This document shows, in pieces, positions 44,379 to 53,297 of a stretch of 64,000 nt of DNA (positions are counted from its first letter, which is position 1; each line of letters opens with the position of its first letter). The stretch is taken from positions 288,334 to 352,333 of the forward strand of contig CAVSWT010000016.1 in NCBI GenBank assembly GCA_963731745.1, written 5' to 3'. The DNA comes from CAVSWT01 sp963731745. Its GTDB lineage: Bacteria > Bacteroidota > Ignavibacteria > Ignavibacteriales > Ignavibacteriaceae. The translations under genes were made by a program, and so were the position numbers. Under the pieces are notes generated by a model. The model saw only the letters and a program-made list of their open reading frames with translations, was not told the DNA's origin and did not search any database.

Positions 44379-44725
44379 TTAAAAAGAAGTTTAATTGTTC
44401 TGGTTCTTGCCGATGGAATTTAAAAATATTTAATGCTCAATTAAAATAAATTAATATTTCCATAATATTAATTTAATCCATCGCAATTTATATTTTTATA
44501 GAATTATAATTATATAATAAGAGAATTTCTTAATTGGCTATATTTAATTCTTGCAAGAATATTTAAAACAAGATAAGTCATGCGTATAAAATACACTAAG
44601 GGTTTTACAAAATTTATTCGGATTATATTTTATGCAATATTCGGATTCTTAAGTACAAAAAATAATATTTATATTTAAGATAAATCAGCAAAAGTTTTAT
44701 CAAATAAAATCATTGAGCAATAAAA
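44379..44725. other. Divergent intergenic region
   Basis: This 347-base gap lies between the receptor gene (minus) and mannonate dehydratase (plus) and should carry both promoters. It has no coding remnant. It contains the inverted repeat listed separately; the rest is plain A+T-rich sequence. Confidence 0.5.
44447..44475. promoter_or_regulatory. Perfect inverted repeat, possible operator
   Basis: Arms TAAATTAATATT and AATATTAATTTA (12 bases each) flank the 5-base spacer TCCAT, 69 bases upstream of the PqqU-like gene start. A perfect match of this length is notable even in A+T-rich DNA. Position between divergent genes suggests a regulator site. No regulator gene is adjacent. Confidence 0.4.
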
Positions 44726-45907
44726 ATGTTAGAATATACCTGGCGTTGGTTCGGGCCTAATGATCCTATTTCCTTGAAAGAAATAAAACCTACCGGTGCA
44801 TCCGGAATCGTAACTTCTCTTCATCAAATTCCAACCGGAGAAGTATGGACAGAAGACGAAATCTTAGAGCGAAAAGATATTATAGAGGCTGAAGGCTTTA
44901 CATGGTCTGTTGCTGAAAGTATTCCAGTTCATGAAGATATAAAAAAAAGAAGCGGCAACTATAAAAAGTATATTGAAGGATATAAAAGTTCCATTCGCAA
45001 TTTAGGTAAATGCGGTATCGATACAGTCTGCTATAATTTTATGCCGGTATTAGATTGGTCACGTACTAATCTTAAACATGATTTTGGTGATGGTTCCGTA
45101 ACCACTCGATTTGAATATCATATCATGGCAGCATTTGATCTTTTTATTTTACAAAGAGAAAATGCTGGAAATAATTATTCGCAAGAAGTTTTTAACAAAG
45201 CTAAAATCTATTTTGACTCATTGAATGAAGCACAAAAAAAAGAATTACACGAAACAGTCTTATATGGGTTGCCAGGCTCGCTTGAAGCTTATTCAGTCGA
45301 TGAATTCAAATCCGCTTTAAATAGTTATAAAGAAATTGGGGACTCTGTACTTAGGCAAAATTTATATGAATTTATCAAAGAGATTTCACCAGTTGCTGAA
45401 GAATCCGGAGTTAGACTTGGAATTCATCCTGATGATCCCCCTATGCCTTTACTTGGACTACCAAGAATTGTCAGCAATAAGAGTGATTTAATAAAAATAA
45501 TTAATACTTACGATTCCCCATCCAACGGAATAACTCTCTGTACTGGTTCACTCGGAGCCGGATACAAAAATGATTTGATTGAAATTACTAATGCAGTAGC
45601 TGATAAAATAAATTTTATTCACCTAAGAAATGTTAAGCGAAATGCTAATGGTGATTTTATGGAAGACAATCATCTTGAAGGTGATGTAGATATGTTTGGA
45701 GTAATGAAGTTATTAGTTGAAGAACAAAATAGAAGAAAAGAAAATGGGAGAAAAGATTTTCGTCTGCCCATGCGCCCTGATCATGGCAGATTAATGCTCG
45801 ATGACAAACCTAAAAAAAATATTTATCCTGGCTATTCATTATATGGGAGAATGAGAGCTATGGCTGAATTACGGGGACTCGAAGTTGGTATTCGAAAATC
45901 TTTATAA
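44726..45907 (+). CDS. uxuA: D-mannonate dehydratase
   Basis: A 393-residue cytoplasmic TIM-barrel enzyme, the usual UxuA length. Signatures are the start MLEYTWRWFGPNDPISL, IPTGEVWTEDEI, GIDTVCYNFMPVLDWSRTNL, GVRLGIHPDDPPMP, LCTGSLGAGYKNDL, NFIHLRNVKRN and MRPDHGRLMLDD. The metal-binding residues lie in HPDDP, TGS, HLRN and PDHG. It converts D-mannonate to 2-keto-3-deoxy-D-gluconate, part of glucuronate catabolism. The two alpha-glucuronidases at 53-61 kb release glucuronate derivatives, so it may serve them. Uronate isomerase and fructuronate reductase are not in the window. It stands alone on the plus strand. Confidence 0.95.
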   Translation: MLEYTWRWFGPNDPISLKEIKPTGASGIVTSLHQIPTGEVWTEDEILERKDIIEAEGFTWSVAESIPVHEDIKKRSGNYKKYIEGYKSSIRNLGKCGIDTVCYNFMPVLDWSRTNLKHDFGDGSVTTRFEYHIMAAFDLFILQRENAGNNYSQEVFNKAKIYFDSLNEAQKKELHETVLYGLPGSLEAYSVDEFKSALNSYKEIGDSVLRQNLYEFIKEISPVAEESGVRLGIHPDDPPMPLLGLPRIVSNKSDLIKIINTYDSPSNGITLCTGSLGAGYKNDLIEITNAVADKINFIHLRNVKRNANGDFMEDNHLEGDVDMFGVMKLLVEEQNRRKENGRKDFRLPMRPDHGRLMLDDKPKKNIYPGYSLYGRMRAMAELRGLEVGIRKSL

Positions 45908-45941
45908 GCAATACAGCATTCGGTAAAATATAATTAAAATA

Positions 45942-47522
45942 CTATTTCGAATTAACTTCAATCCGTAAGGGCTTTGAACTCATCATGCCGCCATTGTCAT
46001 CATACGCCACCGCCTTAATTTCATGCTTGCCCGGAACGGCATTAAACCATGCCCAATCAAAGGGAGCTATTCTGTTATAACCTATTGAATTATCATCAAC
46101 AAAAAATTCAACTTCTATAATTTTAGCATCCTTTTCAGATGATTTGGTTTTGAATATTATATTCGAACCAGCTTCAAATTTATCGTGTGCCGCATCAGTA
46201 TATATATCGAAGTGAGGGTTATTATCAATCTTGTAATTATTAATTTTTTCTATGTCCGGCATATTTTTATAATAAATAGTCTTTGTCAAAGTCCCCAAAG
46301 AATCATCGCCGGAAATTTCCCAGAACATCAATCCTCTTAAATTATAAGCATCAACATAATGTGCCTTGAGTGATACTGAGCGGACATCATCATACGTCCA
46401 AAATATTTTTTTATCTTTATGATATAACCAAGGAGCTAGTGAAATATCATCCCAAAACAAATTATATCCATTATTATAAATTTCCAATGTATCCATAAAG
46501 TTGTTGAGGTGCAGGTATTCTCTATCTTCTGAATTTTCAGCATGCTGAAAAAGCCCGTTATTTTTTGCGTCTACATGCACCCAGTTCTTCCCGTAAAAAG
46601 CCGCTCCGGGAATTATCTTGCTGCTATTCACATGAACCGAATCCAAAAGATATTTAACGCTATGGTCTAATGATTCCTTAAAGGGATCTGGATCGTTTGG
46701 TGAACTTAATAAATTGGTATGATGTCCGGTAACTGTATCCATAATTCCGTGAAAATCATATGTCATGACATTAAACCAATCCAAATAGTTTTGATCTTCA
46801 TTAAAATTATATTTCCAAAATTCCCAAACTCTTGCTGATACCGCAGTAGTAAGAAGTAAGTTAGAATTTATTTCATTCAATTTTTTTCTGAACAATGCAA
46901 ATAAAGCTGTTTGATTTTCTCTATCATTTACGTTGTAATGCGTGTCTTCCGGGCCATCACTTACTGGAAATTCCCAATCTAAATCTATTCCATCAAAAAG
47001 TCCTTCCGCAGAACCTTCACCTCCTGAATTTCCTATAGCAGGAAGATTACCTTTAATAAAAGTATTTATGCAGCTGTTGACGAACTTTTCTCTCGATTCA
47101 GAAGTGAGCGCAGCATCGGAAAAATATTTAGAACCTCCCCAACCCCCGATCGATATTAAAACTTTAATGTTAGGAAATTTATTTTTTAGTTTTCTTAATT
47201 GGTTGAAGTTGCCTTTTAATGCCTGCGCAGAATCGTCTGCAACTCCATCAACACTTTGTTCAGAATTATACAATTCTCGATATGCATATTCTGAATAGAA
47301 CGATGGGACTATATTTCCTGATGAATCAGGCATTGGCCTAGCAAACGCATAATTAATTACAGTTATTTTATCAGCTAAATTTTTATTGACTATATCTTTC
47401 ACAGTATATTTACTCCCAGCCGAATGATGTCCGCTGAAATATGCAACTATTTCTTTTTGTTGAGCAAAAGTAAAAGAAGAAATAAACGTAGTGATTAGAA
47501 TTATTTTTTGTAGGTGATTCAT
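45942..47522 (-). CDS. Secreted GH18 chitinase
   Basis: A 526-residue protein with a short signal peptide (IILITTFISSFTFAQ). The GH18 barrel has IVAYFSGHHSAG, VLISIGGWGGSKYFSDAA and the catalytic DxxDxDxE motif in FDGIDLDWEFP (Glu as the acid). VMTYDFHGIMD and LRGLMFWEISGDD complete the active-site strands. Residues from about 435 form an Ig-like domain (VEFFVDDNSIGYNRIAPF, then GKHEIKAVAYDDNGG). The predicted action is endo-hydrolysis of chitin-type beta-1,4-GlcNAc chains outside the cell. It is not co-directional with the gene before it and is separated by 144 bases from the xylan operon end, so it may be a separate unit. Confidence 0.93.
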   Translation of the reverse strand: MNHLQKIILITTFISSFTFAQQKEIVAYFSGHHSAGSKYTVKDIVNKNLADKITVINYAFARPMPDSSGNIVPSFYSEYAYRELYNSEQSVDGVADDSAQALKGNFNQLRKLKNKFPNIKVLISIGGWGGSKYFSDAALTSESREKFVNSCINTFIKGNLPAIGNSGGEGSAEGLFDGIDLDWEFPVSDGPEDTHYNVNDRENQTALFALFRKKLNEINSNLLLTTAVSARVWEFWKYNFNEDQNYLDWFNVMTYDFHGIMDTVTGHHTNLLSSPNDPDPFKESLDHSVKYLLDSVHVNSSKIIPGAAFYGKNWVHVDAKNNGLFQHAENSEDREYLHLNNFMDTLEIYNNGYNLFWDDISLAPWLYHKDKKIFWTYDDVRSVSLKAHYVDAYNLRGLMFWEISGDDSLGTLTKTIYYKNMPDIEKINNYKIDNNPHFDIYTDAAHDKFEAGSNIIFKTKSSEKDAKIIEVEFFVDDNSIGYNRIAPFDWAWFNAVPGKHEIKAVAYDDNGGMMSSKPLRIEVNSK

Positions 47523-47666
47523 ATTCTTGATAATAAATTGGAAGTTTAACTAGAAAATTAATTTAAGCAGGCATAAAATATTCTTTTTCACATGAAGAGA
47601 CAAGAAATTAAAATTCTATCATTTTAGGTTTTATATACTTCTTTATTTCTTTGAACTCCCAAGGTT

Positions 47667-49244
47667 TTACTTTTCCCTCTCCCCGTTTACCAATCTCCAA
47701 ATTTTTAACGGATTACCATCCTTTAACTCATCAGGTAAAAAATCATTTGGAAAGTTTTGATAACTAACTGGGCGGACGAATCTATTGATTGCAAGTGTTC
47801 CAACCGAGGTAGTCTTACTGTCTGTAGTTGCTGGGAAAGGACCTCCATGAACCATTGAATGACAAACTTCTACACCAGTAGGAAATCCATTTATAATTAA
47901 TCTTCCTGCTTTTCTTTCAAGCACAGCAATTAATTCATTGTAATTTTTAAGATCATCTTCCGTAGCATGAAGAGTAATAGTAAGATGTCCATGTAATTTT
48001 TCAGCTGCTTTTAAAAGTTCTTCTTTGTTATTGCCTTTAATTGTCAACGTTGATGGGCCAAATATTTCTTCTTCCAATTCATCATTCGCTAAAAAATTAT
48101 CCACACTTGTTTGAAATAGGTAAGGGATCCCCTCTATTTCTGTGCTGCTAGATTTTCCTTCTGCTAACAATTTAACGCTATTAATATTTTTAATATTTTT
48201 GATTCCATTTTGATATGCATTTTGAATTCCGGGGGTTAGCATTGTTTCGGCAGATGTATTCAAGAATTTTTCAATAACTGTACTTTCAAACTTTTTTGCT
48301 TCATCCGATTCTTCAAAAAAAATTACACCGGGGTTCGTACAAAATTGTCCAACTCCTAATGTTACTGACGCGGCCAAACCATTTGCAATTTCTTCCTTTC
48401 TTTCTCTTAATGCTCCAGGCAGTATAAAAATTGGATTAGTGCTTCCCATTTCAGCATACACTGGAATTGGCTCGGGCCGCCTTACTGCAGCATCATAGAG
48501 TGCTTTACCGCCTTTGAATGAGCCTGTGAATCCAACTGCTTTAATCAAAGGATGCTTCACAATTGACATTCCGACTTCGGTTGATTTTCCTTGCACCATC
48601 GAAAATGTTCCATCAGGCATATTTGATTTTTTGACGGCATTTATTATTGCGTTTGCAATAAGTTCACAAGTTCCTGGATGCGCCGGATGTGCTTTAAATA
48701 TTACAGTGCATCCTGCAGCTAATGCTGATGCTGTATCGCCGCCTGCAACGGAAAACGCAAATGGGAAATTGCTCGCACCAAAAATTCCAACCGGACCAAG
48801 AGGTTTATACATGCTTCTAATATCAAGTTTGGGCAGTGGTTTTCTATCCGGATCAGAAGTTTCAATTCGCGCCTCAACCCAAGAACCTTCTCTTAATAAT
48901 TCCACAAATAATTTTAATTGATTTACTGTTCTTCCCTGCTCACCAATTAATCTTGCTTTTGGCAGACCAGTTTCTTTATTACATCTTTCAACTAAAACAT
49001 CACCAAGCTTAAGGATTTCTTCTGCAATTGTTTCAAGAAACAATGCTTTTTCTTTTCCGCTTTTTTTACTATAAATCAGAAAAGCATTTTCAGCTTTTGA
49101 AATTGCTTTACTAATTTCATTTGAAGTTGCTTCGTAAAATTCTGTCACTAACTTTTCATTCTTTGCCGGGTTTACTCCTTGAAAAGTTGTTTTACCTTCA
49201 TTTGAAAAATCATTGCCAATAAAATTTAATCCTTTTAATTCCAT
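47667..49244 (-). CDS. Alpha-ketoglutarate semialdehyde dehydrogenase
   Basis: A 525-residue aldehyde dehydrogenase of the length typical for 2,5-dioxovalerate dehydrogenases. Signatures are LDIRSMYKPLGPVGIFGASN, the NAD(P)-site FTGSFKGG, the glutamate in YAEMGSTNPIFIL and the catalytic Cys in VGQFCTNPGVIF. The C-terminal FPTGVEVCHSMVHGGPFP is usual for this group. It oxidises 2-oxoglutarate semialdehyde to 2-oxoglutarate, the final step of oxidative pentose use. It ends the long minus-strand operon, 2 bases after the FAH dehydratase. The gene lacks a signal peptide, so it is cytoplasmic. Confidence 0.9.
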   Translation of the reverse strand: MELKGLNFIGNDFSNEGKTTFQGVNPAKNEKLVTEFYEATSNEISKAISKAENAFLIYSKKSGKEKALFLETIAEEILKLGDVLVERCNKETGLPKARLIGEQGRTVNQLKLFVELLREGSWVEARIETSDPDRKPLPKLDIRSMYKPLGPVGIFGASNFPFAFSVAGGDTASALAAGCTVIFKAHPAHPGTCELIANAIINAVKKSNMPDGTFSMVQGKSTEVGMSIVKHPLIKAVGFTGSFKGGKALYDAAVRRPEPIPVYAEMGSTNPIFILPGALRERKEEIANGLAASVTLGVGQFCTNPGVIFFEESDEAKKFESTVIEKFLNTSAETMLTPGIQNAYQNGIKNIKNINSVKLLAEGKSSSTEIEGIPYLFQTSVDNFLANDELEEEIFGPSTLTIKGNNKEELLKAAEKLHGHLTITLHATEDDLKNYNELIAVLERKAGRLIINGFPTGVEVCHSMVHGGPFPATTDSKTTSVGTLAINRFVRPVSYQNFPNDFLPDELKDGNPLKIWRLVNGEREK

Positions 49245-49246
49245 TT

Positions 49247-50080
49247 TTATTCCACCGTATTTATTAATGTTCCAATCGATTCAATTATAATTTTTATTTC
49301 ATCACCGCTTTGCAAAGTAAAATCACTTGAAGGAACAATCCCGGTTCCCGTCATCAAAAAGCTGCCGTTTGGAAATGAGCATTCATTATACAAAAAAGAA
49401 ACTAATTCTTCAGGTTTTCTTTTTAATTGAGTTAAATTAACATCTCCTGTAAAAACAGATGTGTTGTTTCTTTTTATTTCAAGATAAATATTTTCTTTCA
49501 TTGATAATGGATTTTCCGGCACATAAATACAAGGACCAAGCGCCGCACATCCATCATAAGTTTTTGCTTGAGGAAGATATAAAGGATTTTCTCCTTCAAT
49601 ACTTCTTGAACTCATATCATTTCCAATTGTATAGCCGACAATTTTACCTGAAGAAGTAATCATAAGAGTTAATTCAGGCTCAGGTACATTCCAGGTTGAA
49701 TCTTTTCTAATTCTAACTTTTCCGCCGGGATTAACCACACGATTTTTTGCAGCTTTAAAAAATAATTCAGGCCGTTCAGCTTCATAAACTCTTGCATAAA
49801 AATCTCCGCCTCCAGCATTTTTAGATTCTTCTTGCCTCCCAATTTTACTTCTCATGTAGGTAACGCCGCTCGCCCAAATTTCCTGGGAATTTATTGGGGC
49901 TTCTAAATTATTTAAGAATTCTTTTTCATTTTTGATTTCATTTTCAATCTTGCAATTCTTTTTCATCTTATTAAAAAGATTATCGTCATTTATGAATGAG
50001 TCCCAATCTTCATTTTTCAAAAGATAAAAATTGTTATTACTTTCTATAACAATACCATTTTTAATTTTATATAATTTCAT
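49247..50080 (-). CDS. FAH-family 2-keto-3-deoxy-pentonate dehydratase (KdaD/XylX-like)
   Basis: A 277-residue FAH-fold protein. The subtype signature is QEIWASGVTYMRSKIGRQEE, then YEAERPELFFKAAKNR, PEPELTLMI with the metal Glu pair, and GNDMSSRSIEGENPLYLPQA followed by YDGCAALGP. These match 2-keto-3-deoxy-D-xylonate/D-arabinonate (or L-arabinonate) dehydratases, which yield 2-oxoglutarate semialdehyde. It differs from the hydrolase-type FAH protein at 4681. It lies 6 bases from the permease and 2 from the semialdehyde dehydrogenase, which takes its product. Which pentonate it prefers is not visible. Confidence 0.87.
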   Translation of the reverse strand: MKLYKIKNGIVIESNNNFYLLKNEDWDSFINDDNLFNKMKKNCKIENEIKNEKEFLNNLEAPINSQEIWASGVTYMRSKIGRQEESKNAGGGDFYARVYEAERPELFFKAAKNRVVNPGGKVRIRKDSTWNVPEPELTLMITSSGKIVGYTIGNDMSSRSIEGENPLYLPQAKTYDGCAALGPCIYVPENPLSMKENIYLEIKRNNTSVFTGDVNLTQLKRKPEELVSFLYNECSFPNGSFLMTGTGIVPSSDFTLQSGDEIKIIIESIGTLINTVE

Positions 50081-50086
50081 TTTACT

Positions 50087-51419
50087 TTAAACCACTATTA
50101 AATAAAATATGTAAAGAAATAAAGCTGCTGAAGTTCCTAAAACAAAGGTACCAAGACTATAAAGCCTATACCCTGATTTAACATCAATGCCGGATAATTG
50201 TGTAACTACCCAGAAAAAACTATCGTTAGCATGTGAGAAAACTGCAGAGCCTGCACCAATTGCAATAACAACCATTGCTTTTTCTAATTCTGTAACAAAG
50301 CCAAGTGTATTCATCATAGGCATCATGATAGATGCTGTGGTAATTAAAGAAACGGTAGATGAGCCCTGCGCGGTTTTGATAGCATGCTGCCAACAGAAAT
50401 GGAAGCCAAATACTTAGATTTACGTTTGCTAATGTATCTCCTATTACAGATGCAATCCCGGAGTTTTGTAATACTTTACCAAAAATTCCACCAGCTCCCG
50501 TAATCAAAATGATAGATGCGGCGTCTCTTAAAGAATTTCCAACCCAGCCTGTTGTTGAAAGCATATTTGAATTTAATTTTTTGGGAAGAAGAAAAGAAAG
50601 AAACATTCCAATCAACAGTGCTATAACCGGCTCACCTAGAAATGATATTAATTTATGAAAATTTCCATTACCATTTCCATCAACAGCACTTATTACAGAT
50701 TTCAATATTATTAAAAATATTGGAACTACAATAGGAATGGTAGATTTGAAAGCACCAGGTGCTTCTTTAAGTCTCACTTCAATCTCAGCTTCTGTTATTT
50801 CAGGATTAGGATTTATATAAGTTTTTGAAACGTACTTTGTTGCAAATATTATCCCAACAACTAATGCAAGAGCACTAAATATTAGTCCCAAAATAATTAC
50901 CAAACCAAGATCGGCATTTAAAATTCCGGACGCGGCAATTGGTCCAGGTGTAGGCGGTACAAGTGTATGAGTTGCAGTTAAGCCTAAGCCCAAGGCCACA
51001 GCAGAACCGGCTAATGAAATATTTGCCTTCTTTGAAAGGCTCTTATTTAATGGTGAAAGTAATAAAAATCCGCTGTCGGCAAAAACAGGAATTGAAACGA
51101 AGTAGCCGACAATCCCCATTGCAGCAGTCACACGTTTTTTACCAATAAGCTTTAAAACTTTTTCAGCAATTGCATAAGCTCCGCCTGAGTTTTCTAAAAA
51201 TGATCCTATAATTACTCCAAGAACGATCAGCAGCCCGATTTTGCCTAAAGTATCTCCAAATCCTTGATTGACTGAATTAACAATATCACTTAAAGGCATT
51301 CCAGCAAAAATTCCATATAAAAGTGCTACAAGAAAAAGTGCAATGAAGGGATGAATTTTTAATTTTGCCGTTAGAAGAATTATTAGAACAACGCTTAGTA
51401 GAAGGTAGATTACAACCAT
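50087..51419 (-). pseudogene. GntP-family gluconate/aldonate permease, frameshifted
   Basis: The frame from ATG 51419 reads as a normal GntP permease (KIHPFIALFLVALLYGIFAG, GIVGYFVSIPVFADSGFLLL and several helices) until about 50384, then turns into nonsense. The true continuation is in the next frame: AIKTAQGSSTVSLITTASIM, then MPMMNTLGFVTELEKAMVVI, ending at 50087. Removing one base at about 50384 joins them into a 443-residue protein of standard length with about 12 helices. The family imports gluconate and related aldonates with protons. Its place between an aldonate dehydratase and a keto-deoxy-aldonate dehydratase fits import of xylonate or arabonate. The shift could be a sequencing error, since the rest is well conserved. 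A good AAAGGA site precedes the start. Confidence 0.82.
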
Positions 51420-51539
51420 TTTATCCTTTTAGATGATTCAACTTAATTAGACATCTAATTTGTTTATCTTCAGCAACTTTATAAATAGAATTTTCAATCT
51501 AAACTTTATCGACTGAATCAAGTTCATCATGCCTATAAA

Positions 51540-53264
51540 TTAATGCAAATCGCCTTTAACAACTGAACCGGATTTACCAATTAAAATATCTAAATCAGCG
51601 CCTTTATCTGCCTGCTGTACATGATCGAGATAAAGTTTTACATATCCTCTTTCTGTGTGAGGTTTCGGCGGAATCCATTGGGCTTTACGTTTTTTTATTT
51701 CTTCATCAGATATATCAAGATGAAGTTTTCGGTTTGGAACGTCCAATTCAATCATATCGCCATCTTTAACTATTGCCAGTGTGCCGCCGATTGAAGACTC
51801 AGGTGATATATGAAGTACAACAGTTCCGTAAGCTGTTCCGCTCATTCTGCCATCTGATATTCTGACGACATCTTTTACTCCTTTATTAATCAGCTTTACA
51901 GGAAGATCCACATTGCCCACTTCAGGCATACCGGGATATCCTTTAGGGCCAACTCCTTTAAGTACAATCACGCTATTTTCATCGATCTCTAAATTTGGAT
52001 CATCAATTCTTGCATGATAATCTTCCATATTCTCGAAGACGACTGCTTTACCTTTATGCTGCATTAATTTTTCCGTTGCTGCAGACGGCTTTATCACTGC
52101 ACCGTTTTCACATAAATTACCTTTCAATACTGCAATGCCTGCATCACTTTGAAATGGCTTTTCAATTGTTGCGATAACTTCTCTGTTATAACATTCAGCA
52201 TTTGTATTATTTTCTGTTAACGATTTTCCATTCACGGTAATAACGTCCTGACGCAAAAATTTAACCATCTCTTTAAGTACAACCGGTAGTCCGCCTGCAT
52301 AATAAAAATCTTCCATTAAAAATTTTCCTGATGGCATTAAGTTCACAAGCAAAGGAATTTTACTTCCGAGTTTATCAAAGTCTTCCAGATTTAGTTCAAC
52401 TCCAATTCTTCCGGCAATTGCCTGCAGATGAATTAGAAGATTTGTTGATCCTCCCACGGCGGCATTTACAACAATAGCATTTTCAAGAGCATTTCGGGTA
52501 AGAATTTTTGAGAGTGTTAAATCTTCATTCACCATTTCAACAATTCGTCTCCCTGATAATTGAGCTAAAACTTTTTTGCGCGAATCAACAGCAGGAATAG
52601 ATGACATACCGGGAAGTGTTAATCCTAAAGCTTCAACCATAGTAGCCATTGTTGATGCAGTTCCCATTGTATTGCAATGGCCGGCACTTCTTGCAGCACA
52701 AACCTCAGCTTCCAGCAAATCAGCTTCAGAAAATGTATTGGATTTTCGCTTCTCTTTTATAGTCCAGTTAAACGAACCGGAACCAATTGTTCCACCGCGG
52801 AACCTTCCATTCAGCATTGGACCGCCTGGAATTACAATAGTGGGAAGATCAACGCTGCAGGCTCCCATCAATGTTGAAGGCGTAGTTTTATCACACCCTG
52901 TTAATAGAACAACTCCATCTATCGGATTTGCACGTATAGTTTCTTCAACATCCATGCTTGCTAAATTTCTAAACAGCATAGTTGTAGGACGCATAATAGT
53001 TTCACCTAAAGACATAACAGGAAACTCAAGCGGAAAACCTCCTGCTTCCAAAACACCTTTCTTTACAATTTCTGCAAAATCTCTTAAATGTCCATTACAC
53101 GGAGTTAAATCAGACCAAGTATTGCAGATACCAATTACAGGCCTGCCTCTGAAGTGATCATCCGGATAACCTTGATTTCTCAGCCATGATCGATGAACAA
53201 ATCCCATTTTGTCCGATCCGCCAAACCATTCCTGGCTTCTTAATTTCTTTTTAGTATTGTCCAT
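51540..53264 (-). CDS. Aldonate dehydratase, IlvD/EDD family (L-arabonate / D-xylonate dehydratase)
   Basis: A 574-residue [Fe-S] dehydratase. The cluster cysteines are in ICNTWSDLTPCNGH, LLTGCDKTTP and AGHCNTMGTAST. FGGSDKMGFVHRSWLRNQGY is a typical start of the sugar-acid branch, and ISDGRMSGTAYGTVVLH is the substrate-binding end. The length and start fit L-arabonate or D-xylonate dehydratases rather than dihydroxy-acid dehydratase. It makes 2-keto-3-deoxy-pentonate, which the FAH enzyme downstream converts to 2-oxoglutarate semialdehyde. It lies 33 bases after GH67 and 120 bases before the permease, where a secondary promoter is possible. Confidence 0.9.
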   Translation of the reverse strand: MDNTKKKLRSQEWFGGSDKMGFVHRSWLRNQGYPDDHFRGRPVIGICNTWSDLTPCNGHLRDFAEIVKKGVLEAGGFPLEFPVMSLGETIMRPTTMLFRNLASMDVEETIRANPIDGVVLLTGCDKTTPSTLMGACSVDLPTIVIPGGPMLNGRFRGGTIGSGSFNWTIKEKRKSNTFSEADLLEAEVCAARSAGHCNTMGTASTMATMVEALGLTLPGMSSIPAVDSRKKVLAQLSGRRIVEMVNEDLTLSKILTRNALENAIVVNAAVGGSTNLLIHLQAIAGRIGVELNLEDFDKLGSKIPLLVNLMPSGKFLMEDFYYAGGLPVVLKEMVKFLRQDVITVNGKSLTENNTNAECYNREVIATIEKPFQSDAGIAVLKGNLCENGAVIKPSAATEKLMQHKGKAVVFENMEDYHARIDDPNLEIDENSVIVLKGVGPKGYPGMPEVGNVDLPVKLINKGVKDVVRISDGRMSGTAYGTVVLHISPESSIGGTLAIVKDGDMIELDVPNRKLHLDISDEEIKKRKAQWIPPKPHTERGYVKLYLDHVQQADKGADLDILIGKSGSVVKGDLH

Positions 53265-53297
53265 ATAATTTTTATTTCAATTAAAAATGATTAAAAA

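Noticed and set aside
52576..53157. 193-residue open frame on the plus strand inside the aldonate dehydratase
   Set aside because: It lies antisense to a strongly conserved gene and has no recognisable domain; it is a shadow of codon bias.
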